Source: Thermocrinis jamiesonii
GTDB lineage: Bacteria > Aquificota > Aquificia > Aquificales > Aquificaceae
NCBI RefSeq assembly: GCF_000702425.1
Contig: NZ_JNIE01000002.1
Coordinates: 372,001 to 436,000, forward strand
Direction: 5' to 3'
Length of the DNA: 64,000 nucleotides
This document shows, piece by piece, positions 34,178 through 43,815 of the stretch. The notes beneath the pieces are model-generated. The model was not told where the DNA came from. It made no database searches and saw only the letters and a list, made by a program, of their open reading frames with translations. Position 1 is the stretch's first letter, and every line of letters begins with the position of its first letter. A program made the translations under genes and the position numbers.

Positions 34178-35890
34178 AACCTGCGCATAAAAACCTTTTT
34201 CCCTTGGAATTACCTTTATTTCCCAACCGTGCATTTGAAAGATGTGCTTGACTACCGAAAGGCCTAATCCCATACCTTGTGGGTTAGAGGAACGATAAGG
34301 TAAAAATATGCTCTCCTCTTCCCCTTTTTTTAGTCCCTTTCCGTCATCTTCGTAAGTAAATCCCTTCTCTGTTAAAAATATCCTTACACTCTTTGCGCCC
34401 CACTCCAAACTGTTGTTAAAAAGATTAAAGAAACACTCCTTTATCATGCTTTTGTCTGCTCTGACAACGCTATTTCCTACAACTTCCAAATTTAAGGTAG
34501 GATAAAGTTTTCCCATCTCCCTTATCAGATCTCCCAGGTCAAAGCTCTCTATCTTTATTTCCCTGCTGTAAGATATGTCTCTAAAGTAATTTACCGCAGA
34601 CTTTATTCTTTCTATCTCCTCAAGTAGCATTTGACATACCCTTATAACCTCCTCTTGGGTTAGCTTGCCTTTTTGGGCAAGGGACTGCAACCTTTCTAAG
34701 TTTAGCTTTATGGGAGTTAGTGGGTTTTTTATCTCGTGTGCCAATCTTTTTACCGCATCTTGCCAGGTTTTAAACCTTTCAGCCATAACAACTGGCCTTA
34801 GGTCTTCGTATATGTGTATGATTCCGTAAGAAGTTTCAAGCTTAGTGTGTTTAATCTGAGGGTCCTCTGTATCTATCTGGTGGTAAGCCCTGTTTTCCAA
34901 AACCTCCCCCTCTTTGCTTATAAACTTTATACCCACCGGCAAGTTCTCCACCAGGGCTTTAAAAAATTCCTTTTCCTTTTCCAAACGCTGATAAAAGGCT
35001 TTTAGTTCATCCTTCATAGAAGAAAAGGATTGGGCTAACTGAGATATTTCGTCCCCCGTGCTATAGACCTTCAAGCTTACGTCAAAATTACCTTTTGCAA
35101 TTTCTTTTGCCTTTGAAGAAAGCTCCTCCAAAGGTATGCTTATGTATCTTGCTACTAAGTTGCCAAACCAAAAAGAGGCAATCAGGGCAACAAAGGACAA
35201 AAGCACAAGGAAGTATAGATATATACCCCCTATTATGTCCCTTGACTTAACAAGGCTTCTCAAATCCCTTGAAACCTCATAAAGGGAATTTATGCTTTCT
35301 CTTAAGGCTCTATCTTTAAAAACCTCTATTCTGTATTCAGCAACGCAAAGCACAAAAAAATCTGCAGTTTCCTGCTCTACGCACCCTTCTACCTTTGAGA
35401 CACTTTTTACCTGTTTTAAATTTCTCAAATAATCCTCCAAACTCTCTCCCCTTTTAAGAACCGAGCTAAAAAAAGCTCTGTAAATTTCTACTCTTTCCCT
35501 TTCCTGATTTTCAATGCTTTCTTTTAAGTTTTCCGTTTTCTTTACCACGTCCTTTAGCTGGGAGCTTACAAAGGTTTTTGTTGATTGCAATAGCACCACA
35601 GAGGATGCTAAGTTCAGAAAAAGGACAGGCAAGAACATGTAAAGGAAAAGCATACTGGAAAGTCTCTTTCTTAGTTTTCCTTTTTGAGCCTGGAGGTAGG
35701 TTTTTATAAACTTTCTAAGGAACAGAAAAAAGGCTAAGATCAAAACTAACAGATCCAAGTTTATTACCAGGAGTATTAGAGGAAAGCCTACCGTCCATAT
35801 CTTGCGTAAGTTATCCAAAAAGGCTATGTTTATGCCGATGAAAAAAGCAAGAAAAACAAGAAAGAGGATAAAGAGCCTGATCCTTCCCAT
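34157..35890 (-). CDS. NtrY-like membrane sensor histidine kinase
   Basis: 577 residues. Several N-terminal membrane helices (about 5-25, 35-58, 80-102), an extracytoplasmic loop, another helix (about 222-246), HAMP, a PAS-like segment, then HisKA with His385 in RLAHEIKNPLTP and an ATPase domain (NNSLEWGA, GLGLSVVKHI). Overall layout is NtrY-like. A sigma54-type response regulator is encoded 4 kb upstream in the same transcription direction, a likely partner. Start coupled to mqnE by TAATG. Confidence 0.85.
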   Translation of the reverse strand: MGRIRLFILFLVFLAFFIGINIAFLDNLRKIWTVGFPLILLVINLDLLVLILAFFLFLRKFIKTYLQAQKGKLRKRLSSMLFLYMFLPVLFLNLASSVVLLQSTKTFVSSQLKDVVKKTENLKESIENQERERVEIYRAFFSSVLKRGESLEDYLRNLKQVKSVSKVEGCVEQETADFFVLCVAEYRIEVFKDRALRESINSLYEVSRDLRSLVKSRDIIGGIYLYFLVLLSFVALIASFWFGNLVARYISIPLEELSSKAKEIAKGNFDVSLKVYSTGDEISQLAQSFSSMKDELKAFYQRLEKEKEFFKALVENLPVGIKFISKEGEVLENRAYHQIDTEDPQIKHTKLETSYGIIHIYEDLRPVVMAERFKTWQDAVKRLAHEIKNPLTPIKLNLERLQSLAQKGKLTQEEVIRVCQMLLEEIERIKSAVNYFRDISYSREIKIESFDLGDLIREMGKLYPTLNLEVVGNSVVRADKSMIKECFFNLFNNSLEWGAKSVRIFLTEKGFTYEDDGKGLKKGEEESIFLPYRSSNPQGMGLGLSVVKHIFQMHGWEIKVIPREKGFYAQVLFKQGG

Positions 35891-36999
35891 TAAGAATAGA
35901 TCGCTACCGAATTGTAAAAGGTATCCCTCTCTACCGGTATTTTTCCTGCCTCTTTGATAAGTTTTATAAGTTTTTCTTTGGTTTGTTTGTAAGGACTTTT
36001 GGTGCCTGCGGCGTGGACTATCCTTTCCTCCTCTATGGTCCCGTCTAAGTCATCTGCTCCCATGTTGAGGGCTATCTGTGCGACTCTTTCTCCCAACGTT
36101 ATCCAATAAGCCTTTATGTGAGCAAAGTTGTCTAAGAAAAGCCTTGATATGGCTATGGTTTTTAGGTCATCCACCGAAGAAGTGCGCTTTCCTCCAAGTC
36201 TCGTGCCTTCGGGCCAATAGGCTAAGGGAATGAAAACTTGAAAGCCTCCCGTTTCGTCCTGAAGTTCCCGAAGCCTTAGCATGTGTTCCACCCTTTCTTC
36301 GTAAGTTTCTACATGACCGTAAAGCATGGTGGCGTTTGATGGTATGCCAAGCTTGTGTGCTGTTCTGTGGATTTCTAAGTATTCCTCCGCATTGGCTTTA
36401 TATGGAGCTATTATTTTTCTCACTCTTTCGGAGAAGATCTCCGCACCACCTCCGGGAATGGCAGAAAGGCCCGCTTCCTTAAGCTCAAGGAGAATATCCT
36501 CATAGCTTCTTTTTGAGATCTTTGCCATGTGATGTATTTCTACAGCGGTCCAAGCCTTCACTACAACCTCTGGAAACCTCTCTTTTATTTTTCTCACTAA
36601 AGAGACGTAGTCCTCCACCCTCCAATGGGGTGGCACACCACCCACTATGTGCACTTCCCTTCCTCCCTGCAAGTAGGTTTGCTTAACTTTTTCAAGGATC
36701 TCTTCCACGCTCATTTCGTAAGCCTTAGGGTCAGACTTTACCACTCCAAAAGCGCAAAAATCACACTGATAGACGCATATGTTAGTAGGGTTTATCTGAC
36801 GATTAACTATAAAGTAGGCAAACATTCCGTTTTTCTTTCTGTTTACCCATTCTGCAAGGGCACCTATGTAAGCCAACTGGTTTGAATAAAAAAGCTCTAT
36901 AGCATCTTCTGGGCTTAACCTTCGGTCTTCCAAAACCTTCTGTCCTATTTCTCTTAGCTTCCTATTCTTTTGATTTTTTACCAATACTTCTAATTCCAT
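35890..36999 (-). CDS. mqnE: MqnE, aminofutalosine synthase
   Basis: 369 residues. Radical-SAM enzyme of the futalosine route to menaquinone. Cluster motif Cys75-x3-Cys79-x2-Cys82 (CVYQCDFCAFG) and the HIVGGVPPHW block typical of MqnE rather than MqnC. It fits an Aquificota that uses menaquinone-type quinones. GGAG lies 8 nt before the ATG. A 109-nt gap separates it from pyrC; the gap holds no gene and no clear promoter, so read-through is possible. Confidence 0.88.
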   Translation of the reverse strand: MELEVLVKNQKNRKLREIGQKVLEDRRLSPEDAIELFYSNQLAYIGALAEWVNRKKNGMFAYFIVNRQINPTNICVYQCDFCAFGVVKSDPKAYEMSVEEILEKVKQTYLQGGREVHIVGGVPPHWRVEDYVSLVRKIKERFPEVVVKAWTAVEIHHMAKISKRSYEDILLELKEAGLSAIPGGGAEIFSERVRKIIAPYKANAEEYLEIHRTAHKLGIPSNATMLYGHVETYEERVEHMLRLRELQDETGGFQVFIPLAYWPEGTRLGGKRTSSVDDLKTIAISRLFLDNFAHIKAYWITLGERVAQIALNMGADDLDGTIEEERIVHAAGTKSPYKQTKEKLIKLIKEAGKIPVERDTFYNSVAIYS

Positions 37000-37108
37000 A
37001 CCGCTTTCTCCAATTATTTAAATTTAAGTGAAAGAAGTTTCTAACAAAAGAGTTCTCCTCTGCATAGACAAACAATCCATAGAGAGCACTCCAACACCTT
37101 TAGCTCTC

Positions 37109-38377
37109 TCAAGATACCGCATTATAAACCATCTTCCCTTCCCAAAAGGTCATCACCACCATTCCCTTCAAAACCTTTCCCCAAAGTGGAGTATTCTGAG
37201 ACTTTGAAAGGTTGGTTTTTTCGTCCAATATCCATTCCCTTTCGGGGTCAAAAACCACCAAATTGGCAGGTTTTCCTACCTTTATACCTCTTTCTACTCC
37301 CAAGAGCCTTGCAGAATTCAAAGAAAGAAGATAAACCAGCTTTTCAAGGCTTATTATACCCCTTCTTACCAGCTCTAAACACATGGGAAGTGCGGTTTGC
37401 AGTCCTATCATACCCGGCATGGCACTTTCTAAGCTTGCTTTTTCTCTTTTTGTGTGAGGTGCATGGTCCGTCGCTATGCAATCTATTGTTCCGTCCTTTA
37501 TGCCTTCCAGCAAAGCTTGTTTGTCTTCCTCCTTTCTAAGGGGCGGATTAACTTTTGCGTTAGCACCAGATTCTAAAAGCTCTAATTCGTCAAAGAGAAG
37601 ATGATAAGGATTGACTTCGCAAGAAACGGGTGCACCCTTTTCTTTAAAAAACCTGATGATATCCACAGAAAGTTTGGAAGACAGATGCTGGATGTGTATT
37701 CTTCCTTTCGTGTAGTAAGACAGTATGCAATCTCTTGCTACCAAGATATCTTCCGCAGAAGGACTTCTGTAGGCTATACCCAAAAGGGAACTAACATATC
37801 CCTCGTTTATGTGTCCCTTTGATAGATTGTCATCTTCGCAGTGGTTCATCACAAGAAGGTCCAACTGTTTTGCAAGCCTTAAAGCCCTTTCCATAAGCCC
37901 TGAGTCCATAAGGGGAGAGCCATCGTCCGTTAGAGCGGGACAGCCAGCCTTTTTGAGCGCATAAAAATCCGTCAGCTCCTTTCCCCGTCTGCCCTTTGTG
38001 ATAGCACCCGCAGGGAGCACCTGACAGAGTCCTACCTCTTTGGACTTTCTTATAACATACTCCGCTACTTCCGGAGAATCTATAGGTGGTTTTGTGTTGG
38101 GCATGCAAAGAATTGTGGTAAAACCTCCCGCCACTGCGCATTTGCTACCGCTTTCTATGTCCTCTTTGTATGTCTGTCCAGGATCCCTAAGATGCACGTG
38201 CATATCCACAAAGGAAGGACAGATCAGCAAACCATTAGCGTCAAAAACCTTTGCATAAGAAACCTCTATTCTCTTGTCTATACCCGCTATTTTTCCGTCT
38301 TCTATGAGCAAGTCCCCCACAAGGTCCAAGTTTTGGGACGGATCCAGTATTCTACCACCCTTTATAAGAATTCTCAT
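37109..38377 (-). CDS. pyrC: PyrC, dihydroorotase (type I)
   Basis: 422 residues. Third step of pyrimidine synthesis. Zinc-site residues are visible: His60 and His62 in FVDMHVHLRDPGQ, HCED near 180, and the ATDHAPHT loop near 305. This is the class that in Aquifex is active only in complex with aspartate transcarbamoylase (known for that genus). pyrB is not in the window. Its ATG overlaps the bioA stop by 4 nt. Confidence 0.95.
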   Translation of the reverse strand: MRILIKGGRILDPSQNLDLVGDLLIEDGKIAGIDKRIEVSYAKVFDANGLLICPSFVDMHVHLRDPGQTYKEDIESGSKCAVAGGFTTILCMPNTKPPIDSPEVAEYVIRKSKEVGLCQVLPAGAITKGRRGKELTDFYALKKAGCPALTDDGSPLMDSGLMERALRLAKQLDLLVMNHCEDDNLSKGHINEGYVSSLLGIAYRSPSAEDILVARDCILSYYTKGRIHIQHLSSKLSVDIIRFFKEKGAPVSCEVNPYHLLFDELELLESGANAKVNPPLRKEEDKQALLEGIKDGTIDCIATDHAPHTKREKASLESAMPGMIGLQTALPMCLELVRRGIISLEKLVYLLSLNSARLLGVERGIKVGKPANLVVFDPEREWILDEKTNLSKSQNTPLWGKVLKGMVVMTFWEGKMVYNAVS

Positions 38378-39717
38378 CCTTTCAAGCTTTCAATAGCCCA
38401 CTTTAAGGCATCAACCACCTGGTCTATGTGTTCTTTTTCTACCACCAAAGGCATCATTAGAACCATCACATCCCCCAAGGGCCTTAAAAATACCCCCTTT
38501 TCTCTGCACTTGTAAGCAACCTTAAAGCCCATTCTTTCACCATATGGGAAAGGAATGCCCTTTTCCTTGTCTTTAACTAACTCTATGCCTGCCATAAACC
38601 CAAGCTGACGCACATCTCCCACAAAGTCAAGATGCCAAAACTCCTTCAGTCTTTCTGAAAGGTATTCTATCTTAGGTTTTAGTTTTTCTAAGGTCTTTTC
38701 CTCCTCAAAAACTTCAAGGTTTGCCAACGCTACCGCACAGGCTAAGTTGTTTCCTGTGTAGGTGTGTCCGTGGTAAAAGTGCTTCATCTCCCCAAACTCT
38801 CCCAAAAAGGCGTTAAAAACCTCCTCTGTGGTCAAGGTGACTGCCAAGGGAAGATATCCTCCGGTTATACCTTTACCCAAACACATAAAGTCTGGACAAA
38901 CTTGCTCTTGCTCACAGTAAAACATAGTCCCCGTCCTTCCAAAACCGGTGGCAACCTCGTCCACGATCATCAAAACATCGTATTTTTTTGTAAGTTCTCT
39001 AACTCCTTTCAAAAAGCCCTTTGGAAAGGGAAGCATACCCGCCGCAGCTTGTATCCCTGCCTCCAAGCTCACAGCGACTATGTCATCCCTTTTTTTCAGT
39101 ATATCCTCCAAAAGTGACAAAAGCTCTTCCTTGCATTCCTCCGTAAGCTTTCCGTATCTTTCTTTACAAAAAAGATAAGGAGAAGGAAGCTTTATGGTTT
39201 CAAAGATTATATCCTTGTATGCTCCGTGAAATAGGTCTATTCCTCCAAGGCTGACCGCTCCTAATGTGTCTCCGTGATAAGCCTGAGAAAGGGTTATGAA
39301 TATCCTTCTTTTTTGCCCTTTGTTTCTCCAATACTGATAAGCAAGCTTTATGGCTATTTCTACCGCTTCCGCTCCATCCTCTGAGTAAAAGACCTTTGTC
39401 AAACAGGGTGGTGTTATATCCACCAACCTTTTAGCAAGGACTATGGCCGGCACGTTTGAACTTCCAAGGGTTGTTGTATGAGCAACTTTTTTAAGTTGGT
39501 CTATAATGGCTTGATTTAGCTTTGGATGGTTGTGTCCATGGACATTGCACCAAAGGGAAGATATGGCATCTATGAACTTTCTTCCCTTTACATCATACAG
39601 ATAGACCCCTTCTCCCCTTTCAAATATTAGGTTCTCTTCTTCTCTATAAACCTTCATCTGGGTAAAGGGATGCCAAAAGTATTCTTTGTCCCAGCTTTCT
39701 AAGGTTCGGTAGTCCAT
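38374..39717 (-). CDS. bioA: BioA, DAPA aminotransferase (biotin synthesis)
   Basis: 447 residues. PLP-dependent class III aminotransferase converting KAPA to DAPA with S-adenosylmethionine. WHPFTQM near residues 15-21, YSEDGAEAVE, Asp253 (IVDEVATGFGRTG) and the PLP Lys282 (LGKGITGGYLP) are typical. A TAAAAT box (39730-39725) ends 7 nt before the ATG without SD, suggesting an extra leaderless start inside the long operon. Other bio genes are not nearby. Confidence 0.92.
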   Translation of the reverse strand: MDYRTLESWDKEYFWHPFTQMKVYREEENLIFERGEGVYLYDVKGRKFIDAISSLWCNVHGHNHPKLNQAIIDQLKKVAHTTTLGSSNVPAIVLAKRLVDITPPCLTKVFYSEDGAEAVEIAIKLAYQYWRNKGQKRRIFITLSQAYHGDTLGAVSLGGIDLFHGAYKDIIFETIKLPSPYLFCKERYGKLTEECKEELLSLLEDILKKRDDIVAVSLEAGIQAAAGMLPFPKGFLKGVRELTKKYDVLMIVDEVATGFGRTGTMFYCEQEQVCPDFMCLGKGITGGYLPLAVTLTTEEVFNAFLGEFGEMKHFYHGHTYTGNNLACAVALANLEVFEEEKTLEKLKPKIEYLSERLKEFWHLDFVGDVRQLGFMAGIELVKDKEKGIPFPYGERMGFKVAYKCREKGVFLRPLGDVMVLMMPLVVEKEHIDQVVDALKWAIESLKG

Positions 39718-39727
39718 GAAGTAAATT

Positions 39728-41047
39728 TTAAACTTCTATTCCGTAGAGTTTTATTTTTCTGTAAAGGTTGGACAGGTCTATGCCTATAACCTGGGCTACT
39801 TTTTTCACGTCGTTGTTGTATTCTTTAAGCTTTCTTTGGATGAATAGCTTTTCAAAGGCTTGCTTGGCGGTGCGCAGGTCCTTTTCCGCAAACAAAAAAC
39901 TGATGTCTTCTTCATAAGGAACACCGAGAAACTTTTCCACATCGGTTTTGGAAACCTGTTCCCCCTCGTGAAGAATACAGAGCTTTTCTACGAAGTTTTT
40001 CAGTTCCCTTACGTTCCCCTTCCACCGATAACTTTTTAACATGTTTAAAGCTCCCTCGGTGAATGTTTTTCTGCAAGCATACCTTTTGAGGAAGTGTTCA
40101 ATCAAGATGGGTATATCTTCCGTCCTTTCCCTAAGAGGTGGCACGTGTATGACTATGGTTGCTATTCTGTGATACAGGTCCTCCCTAAACGTGCCTTTCT
40201 CCACCATGTTCCTTATGTCCTTGTTGGATGCGCTTATCAACCTAAAGTTTGAAGTTATTATCTGATTACCACCAAGTCTGCTAAACTGCTTTGTTTCCAA
40301 AACCCTTAAAAGCTTTGCCTGAGCTTTGGGACTGAGGTCCCCTATTTCGTCCAAAAACAGTGTCCCATCGTGGGCAAGCTCCAACTTTCCCTGTTTCCTT
40401 GAAACTGCAGAGGTAAAAGCGCCTTTTTCGTAACCAAAAAGCTCTGACTCAAACAGATCGTCAGAAATGTTAGCACAGTTTAGATCTACAAAATTTTTTC
40501 TTTGAGAAAGCTTGTGAATACGCCTTGCAACCAACTCTTTACCCACGCCACTTTCTCCAAGAATCAGAACGCTTGCATTACTTTTGGCTACCTTGTTTAT
40601 CAACTCTTTGAGTGCCATTATGGACTTGCTTATCCCCACTATGTCCTCTTCGTCCTTCTGAGGCACATAGGAAAGCTCAAGGGCTTTTTTCAGCGTTAGC
40701 AATAGCTTTTCCATAGAAAAGGGCTTTTCCAAAAAGTCAAAGGCTCCCTCTTTTATAGACCTTACCGCATGCTCTGTCTTTCCGTGTCCGGTTATTACGA
40801 TTATGGGAGACATGGGAAGGTATTCTTTTAGCTCCTTTATAAAGTCAAGGCCGTTGCCGTCGGGAAGCCAAAGGTCCAAAAGAACTGCGTGAAAGTATTC
40901 CCTTTGGGCTATCTCTCTTGCCTTACTCATACAATCTACTAACTCCACATCATAGCCCTCTTCTTCCAGTATAGTCCTTAGGGTTGTACCTACCCCTTTG
41001 TCGTCCTCCACTATAAGCACCTTTGTTTTAACTTCTGAAGTGATCAA
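39728..41047 (-). CDS. NtrC-family sigma54-dependent response regulator
   Basis: 439 residues. Receiver domain with phospho-acceptor Asp58 ([10 protein letters not shown]), AAA+ domain with GESGVGKE and the sigma54 contact motif GAFTSA, and a Fis-type helix-turn-helix at the C-terminus ([20 protein letters not shown]). Start most likely TTG 41047, about 9 nt after GGAGG within thiL (20-nt overlap); a GTG nine codons later is an alternative. Probable partner of the NtrY-like kinase of the same operon. Target genes unknown. Confidence 0.88.
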   Translation of the reverse strand: MITSEVKTKVLIVEDDKGVGTTLRTILEEEGYDVELVDCMSKAREIAQREYFHAVLLDLWLPDGNGLDFIKELKEYLPMSPIIVITGHGKTEHAVRSIKEGAFDFLEKPFSMEKLLLTLKKALELSYVPQKDEEDIVGISKSIMALKELINKVAKSNASVLILGESGVGKELVARRIHKLSQRKNFVDLNCANISDDLFESELFGYEKGAFTSAVSRKQGKLELAHDGTLFLDEIGDLSPKAQAKLLRVLETKQFSRLGGNQIITSNFRLISASNKDIRNMVEKGTFREDLYHRIATIVIHVPPLRERTEDIPILIEHFLKRYACRKTFTEGALNMLKSYRWKGNVRELKNFVEKLCILHEGEQVSKTDVEKFLGVPYEEDISFLFAEKDLRTAKQAFEKLFIQRKLKEYNNDVKKVAQVIGIDLSNLYRKIKLYGIEV

Positions 41048-41951
41048 AGCCGTACTCCTCCAAGGGTTTGTTATCTACAAAAACCCCTTCCCCATCCTGC
41101 ACATAACCTATTTGAGTCATGTCCAAAAAGGGGTTTATTTTCTCCGGTGGATGGGTAAAAAGAAGCTGGTAATCCTCGCCACCCTTCAGCGCATATTGGT
41201 ATGGGTCCTTTCCGTGTTTTTTTGCAAACTCGTAAAGCTCCCTTGAAAGGGGCAGTTTCTCTTTGATGATGTTAAATCTTAGACCGCTTCTTTTTGCCAT
41301 GTGTCTGATGTCTGAAGCAAGCCCGTCGCTTATGTCCATACTGGCGTTGGCATACTTTGATATGTGTCCCACATAATCTATCCTTGCGGTAGGCCTTAGG
41401 TGTCTTTCTATCAGGCTAAGTTCAAAGTCCTCATAGCTCTTTTTTTCCATAAGCAAAAGTTCCAACCCTGCCAAAGAATCGCCCAAAGTTCCACTAACAA
41501 AGACCCCATCTCCCACCTTTGCGGAACCCCTACCCACAAACCTCCTTGTCTGCCCTATAGCAAAAAGGTCTAACCCAAGTTTTTCTGACTTTACTATATT
41601 GCCCCCCACTATCTTAGTTCCGTAAAACTCACATGCCCTTGTCATACCTTCGTAAAGCTCTTCCACTTTCTTTAGCTCTAAATCTGGAAGAAGAAGGGTT
41701 ACAAGCAAATAAAGGGGCCTTCCACCATTGGCTATTATGTCGCTGATTGTAGCACTAACACTCTTCCAACCTACCGCAGACATCGGATAAAAGGGCAAAA
41801 AATGCCTTCCTTCCAAAAGACTATCACAGGTAAGAAGGATTTTTTCTCCTCCAAGCTCTATGCAAGCGGTATCGTCCCCCACTTCCGCCAAAGAAAACTT
41901 GTCTTTAAGATGTTCTATCAGTCCAAACTCTCCGAGGTCTGAGACCGTCAT
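41028..41951 (-). CDS. thiL: ThiL, thiamine-monophosphate kinase
   Basis: 307 residues. Makes thiamine diphosphate from thiamine monophosphate. PurM-like fold with GDDTACIELGGEKILLTCDS near the start, SDIIANGGRPLYLLV and MDISDGLASDIRHMAKRSG, all ThiL hallmarks. The ATG overlaps the stop of the NIL-domain gene (ATGA). No thiamine riboswitch is seen upstream. Confidence 0.93.
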   Translation of the reverse strand: MTVSDLGEFGLIEHLKDKFSLAEVGDDTACIELGGEKILLTCDSLLEGRHFLPFYPMSAVGWKSVSATISDIIANGGRPLYLLVTLLLPDLELKKVEELYEGMTRACEFYGTKIVGGNIVKSEKLGLDLFAIGQTRRFVGRGSAKVGDGVFVSGTLGDSLAGLELLLMEKKSYEDFELSLIERHLRPTARIDYVGHISKYANASMDISDGLASDIRHMAKRSGLRFNIIKEKLPLSRELYEFAKKHGKDPYQYALKGGEDYQLLFTHPPEKINPFLDMTQIGYVQDGEGVFVDNKPLEEYGFDHFRS

Positions 41952-42190
41952 TCCGTAAATATCTGTCCTTCTATAGGCTGAACTATTATTCCTTTCTCTT
42001 CTAAGAACCTTATAGCCCTGTCTATCTCCTCTGCCTCCCCGTCAATCTCAACAGTCAAAATACCAGCGTCCTTGGACACCTTAGCGGTCCTTATGTTTAC
42101 CACAACGTCAAAGTTTTTACAAAGGGCACAGAGCAAAGGTTCCTTTACCTTATCTTCCGGATAGATCAATTGTACCCTGATGAAGTTCAT
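41948..42190 (-). CDS. Small NIL/ACT-like domain protein
   Basis: 80 residues from ATG 42190 (a TTG two codons earlier is possible). It looks like a stand-alone NIL domain, the ligand-binding tail found on methionine ABC ATPases: RVQLIYPEDKVKEPLLCALC, VEIDGEAEEIDRAIRFLEEKG. A role in sensing an amino acid or cofactor is possible but undetermined. A perfect TATAAT ends 6 nt before the ATG and there is no SD. Confidence 0.7.
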   Translation of the reverse strand: MNFIRVQLIYPEDKVKEPLLCALCKNFDVVVNIRTAKVSKDAGILTVEIDGEAEEIDRAIRFLEEKGIIVQPIEGQIFTE

Positions 42191-42196
42191 AATCAA

Positions 42197-42202
42197 ATTA
42201 TA
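42197..42202 (-). promoter_or_regulatory. -10 box of the NIL-thiL segment
   Basis: TATAAT at 42202-42197 on the minus strand, overlapping the stop of the upstream histidine kinase gene and ending 6 nt before the ATG at 42190. No recognisable SD, so an internal leaderless transcript of the long operon is likely. Confidence 0.45.
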
Positions 42203-43178
42203 CCTTAAACTCTCTAAAGCAAACGTGCAAGTTGTATTTTTCCTTTACCCTAATTGTTAGCTCTCCATCCAATCTTTTGATGTGTTTTTCAAGGAGCCTA
42301 AGGCCAAGGCCTATGCCCTTTCCACCGGTGTTTAAAAAATCGTTGCGGATGGTTAGAATTAGTCTATTTTTGTAAATCATAGCTTTTACGTAGATAAAAC
42401 TGATTGAATACTTTATGGCATTGCTCAGAAGATTGTAAAGAATGTCATCCAGCTCCCTCTCATCAACAAAGACGTATATGTTTTCTTCACACCTTAACAA
42501 AAGCTTTTTACCTTCAAGGTCCTCTTTAAGAAAACTTACGGTATTTTCCAAACTTCGCCTTAGGTTGGTCCAAACTCTGTGGGGATTTACCTCTTCCTGT
42601 GAAAGTCTCAAAATTAAACCTATGTCCTTTTCAAGTAGTTCTACGCTCCTTTGCATTCTATCTAAGGCTTGCGCTGAGTATTTCTTTCTTAGAAGGCTTA
42701 AGTTTGTCTTTTGAACTGATATGAAGTTTCCAAGCTTGTGGGTCAAAGACTGAATTAAAGCTTTGCTAAAATCTCTACCCTCTTCCACCCTCTTCCACAA
42801 AACCTCCAAAACCATCTGGTAGAGCGCTACCAATGAAAAAATCAACAAAAACTGCATAGCAAGGATCCTTTTTATACTGGGTTTTATGTTTTCCGTAAAA
42901 TACCCCTCTCTAACCACCACGTAAACGTTTTTAAGCTGATCTTTTGGATCCCTGAAGGTATATGCAAAACCTGTAGGCATCTGTTCCGACAGTGCAAAAT
43001 TTTCATCCCCTCTGTGGTTTGGATTGATTGAATACAGCAAGTAATGGGCATAAGCTTTGTAGTATATGATTTCCTCCACATGCTTTTTTAATTCAAAGAA
43101 AAGGAGCGTATTCAGTGCTAAAAAACCTACAGTTAAAAGCAGAGCAAAGGCAAGTGTGAGTTTTGTTTTTTCAGCCAA
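42198..43178 (-). CDS. Sensor histidine kinase with atypical H-box
   Basis: 326 residues. Membrane helices at about 8-30 and 105-125 flank a small periplasmic domain. The putative phospho-acceptor is His147 in SLTHKLGNFIS, which differs from the common HELRTPL/HEIKNPL boxes. The ATPase domain keeps NLLSNAIKYS and GKGIGLGLRLL. TTG start 6 nt after GAGGAT, overlapping the response regulator stop by 8 nt. Forms a two-component pair with that regulator. Signal unknown. Confidence 0.8.
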   Translation of the reverse strand: MAEKTKLTLAFALLLTVGFLALNTLLFFELKKHVEEIIYYKAYAHYLLYSINPNHRGDENFALSEQMPTGFAYTFRDPKDQLKNVYVVVREGYFTENIKPSIKRILAMQFLLIFSLVALYQMVLEVLWKRVEEGRDFSKALIQSLTHKLGNFISVQKTNLSLLRKKYSAQALDRMQRSVELLEKDIGLILRLSQEEVNPHRVWTNLRRSLENTVSFLKEDLEGKKLLLRCEENIYVFVDERELDDILYNLLSNAIKYSISFIYVKAMIYKNRLILTIRNDFLNTGGKGIGLGLRLLEKHIKRLDGELTIRVKEKYNLHVCFREFKV

Positions 43179-43815
43179 CTTTGTATCCTCTTCCCCTCAT
43201 GGTTTGTATGAATCCCTTGGGAAAAAGCTTTCTGAGACTTTTTATGTGAGCCCTGACTACATCTTCTCCCACAGGCTCGTCGCCCCAAACATAGTTGAGT
43301 ATTTTTTCTTGGGACACATAAGTGCCCCTGTTTTCTACCAAAAGCTTAACGATAAGCCAGTCTTTTTTACTCAGTGGGACAATCTTTCCATCCACCTTTA
43401 CCACTTCCTTGCTCAAGCAAACCTCCACATTTCCTATTACCACCACATCGTAAGGATTTCTCCTTCTGTAGAGTGCTTTTATTCTAAGGATCAGCTCCTC
43501 CATCTCAAAGGGCTTGCTCAGATAATCGTCTGCTCCGAGTTCAAAGCAGGTGCGCTTGTCTTCAATTCTGCGTTTTGCGGTTAAAACCAGTATGGGTGTT
43601 TCTTTGTCTCTTTCTCTGATCCTCTTTATCAGGTCCTCTCCCCTTACGTGTGGCATCATAAGGTCAAGCACGATAACATCGTAAGCTTTCACCTCCAATA
43701 GGTCCAAAACCTCCCTTGGGTCCCACACCCAATCTGTAATAAAACCTTCTGACTCTAAAAATTCCTTTAAACTTTTTCCAAGCAATTTGTCGTCCTCTAC
43801 GAGTAAAACCTTCAT
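43171..43815 (-). CDS. OmpR/PhoB-family response regulator
   Basis: 214 residues. Receiver with Asp51 (VIVLDLMMP) and Lys in LSKPFE, then a winged-helix DNA-binding domain (SQEKILNYVWGDEP, VRAHIKSLRKLF, TMRGRGYKVG). Partner kinase directly downstream, overlapping by 8 nt; overlaps radA by 4 nt upstream. The phn operon has a Pho-box-like site 38 kb away, but nothing in this sequence shows that this regulator is PhoB. Confidence 0.88.
   Translation of the reverse strand: MKVLLVEDDKLLGKSLKEFLESEGFITDWVWDPREVLDLLEVKAYDVIVLDLMMPHVRGEDLIKRIRERDKETPILVLTAKRRIEDKRTCFELGADDYLSKPFEMEELILRIKALYRRRNPYDVVVIGNVEVCLSKEVVKVDGKIVPLSKKDWLIVKLLVENRGTYVSQEKILNYVWGDEPVGEDVVRAHIKSLRKLFPKGFIQTMRGRGYKVG

Noticed and set aside
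43171-43815. Calling the OmpR-type regulator PhoB because of the Pho-box-like site before phnD
   Set aside because: Sequence alone cannot separate PhoB from other OmpR-family regulators, the kinase partner has no PhoR-like PAS domain visible, and the genes lie about 38 kb apart.
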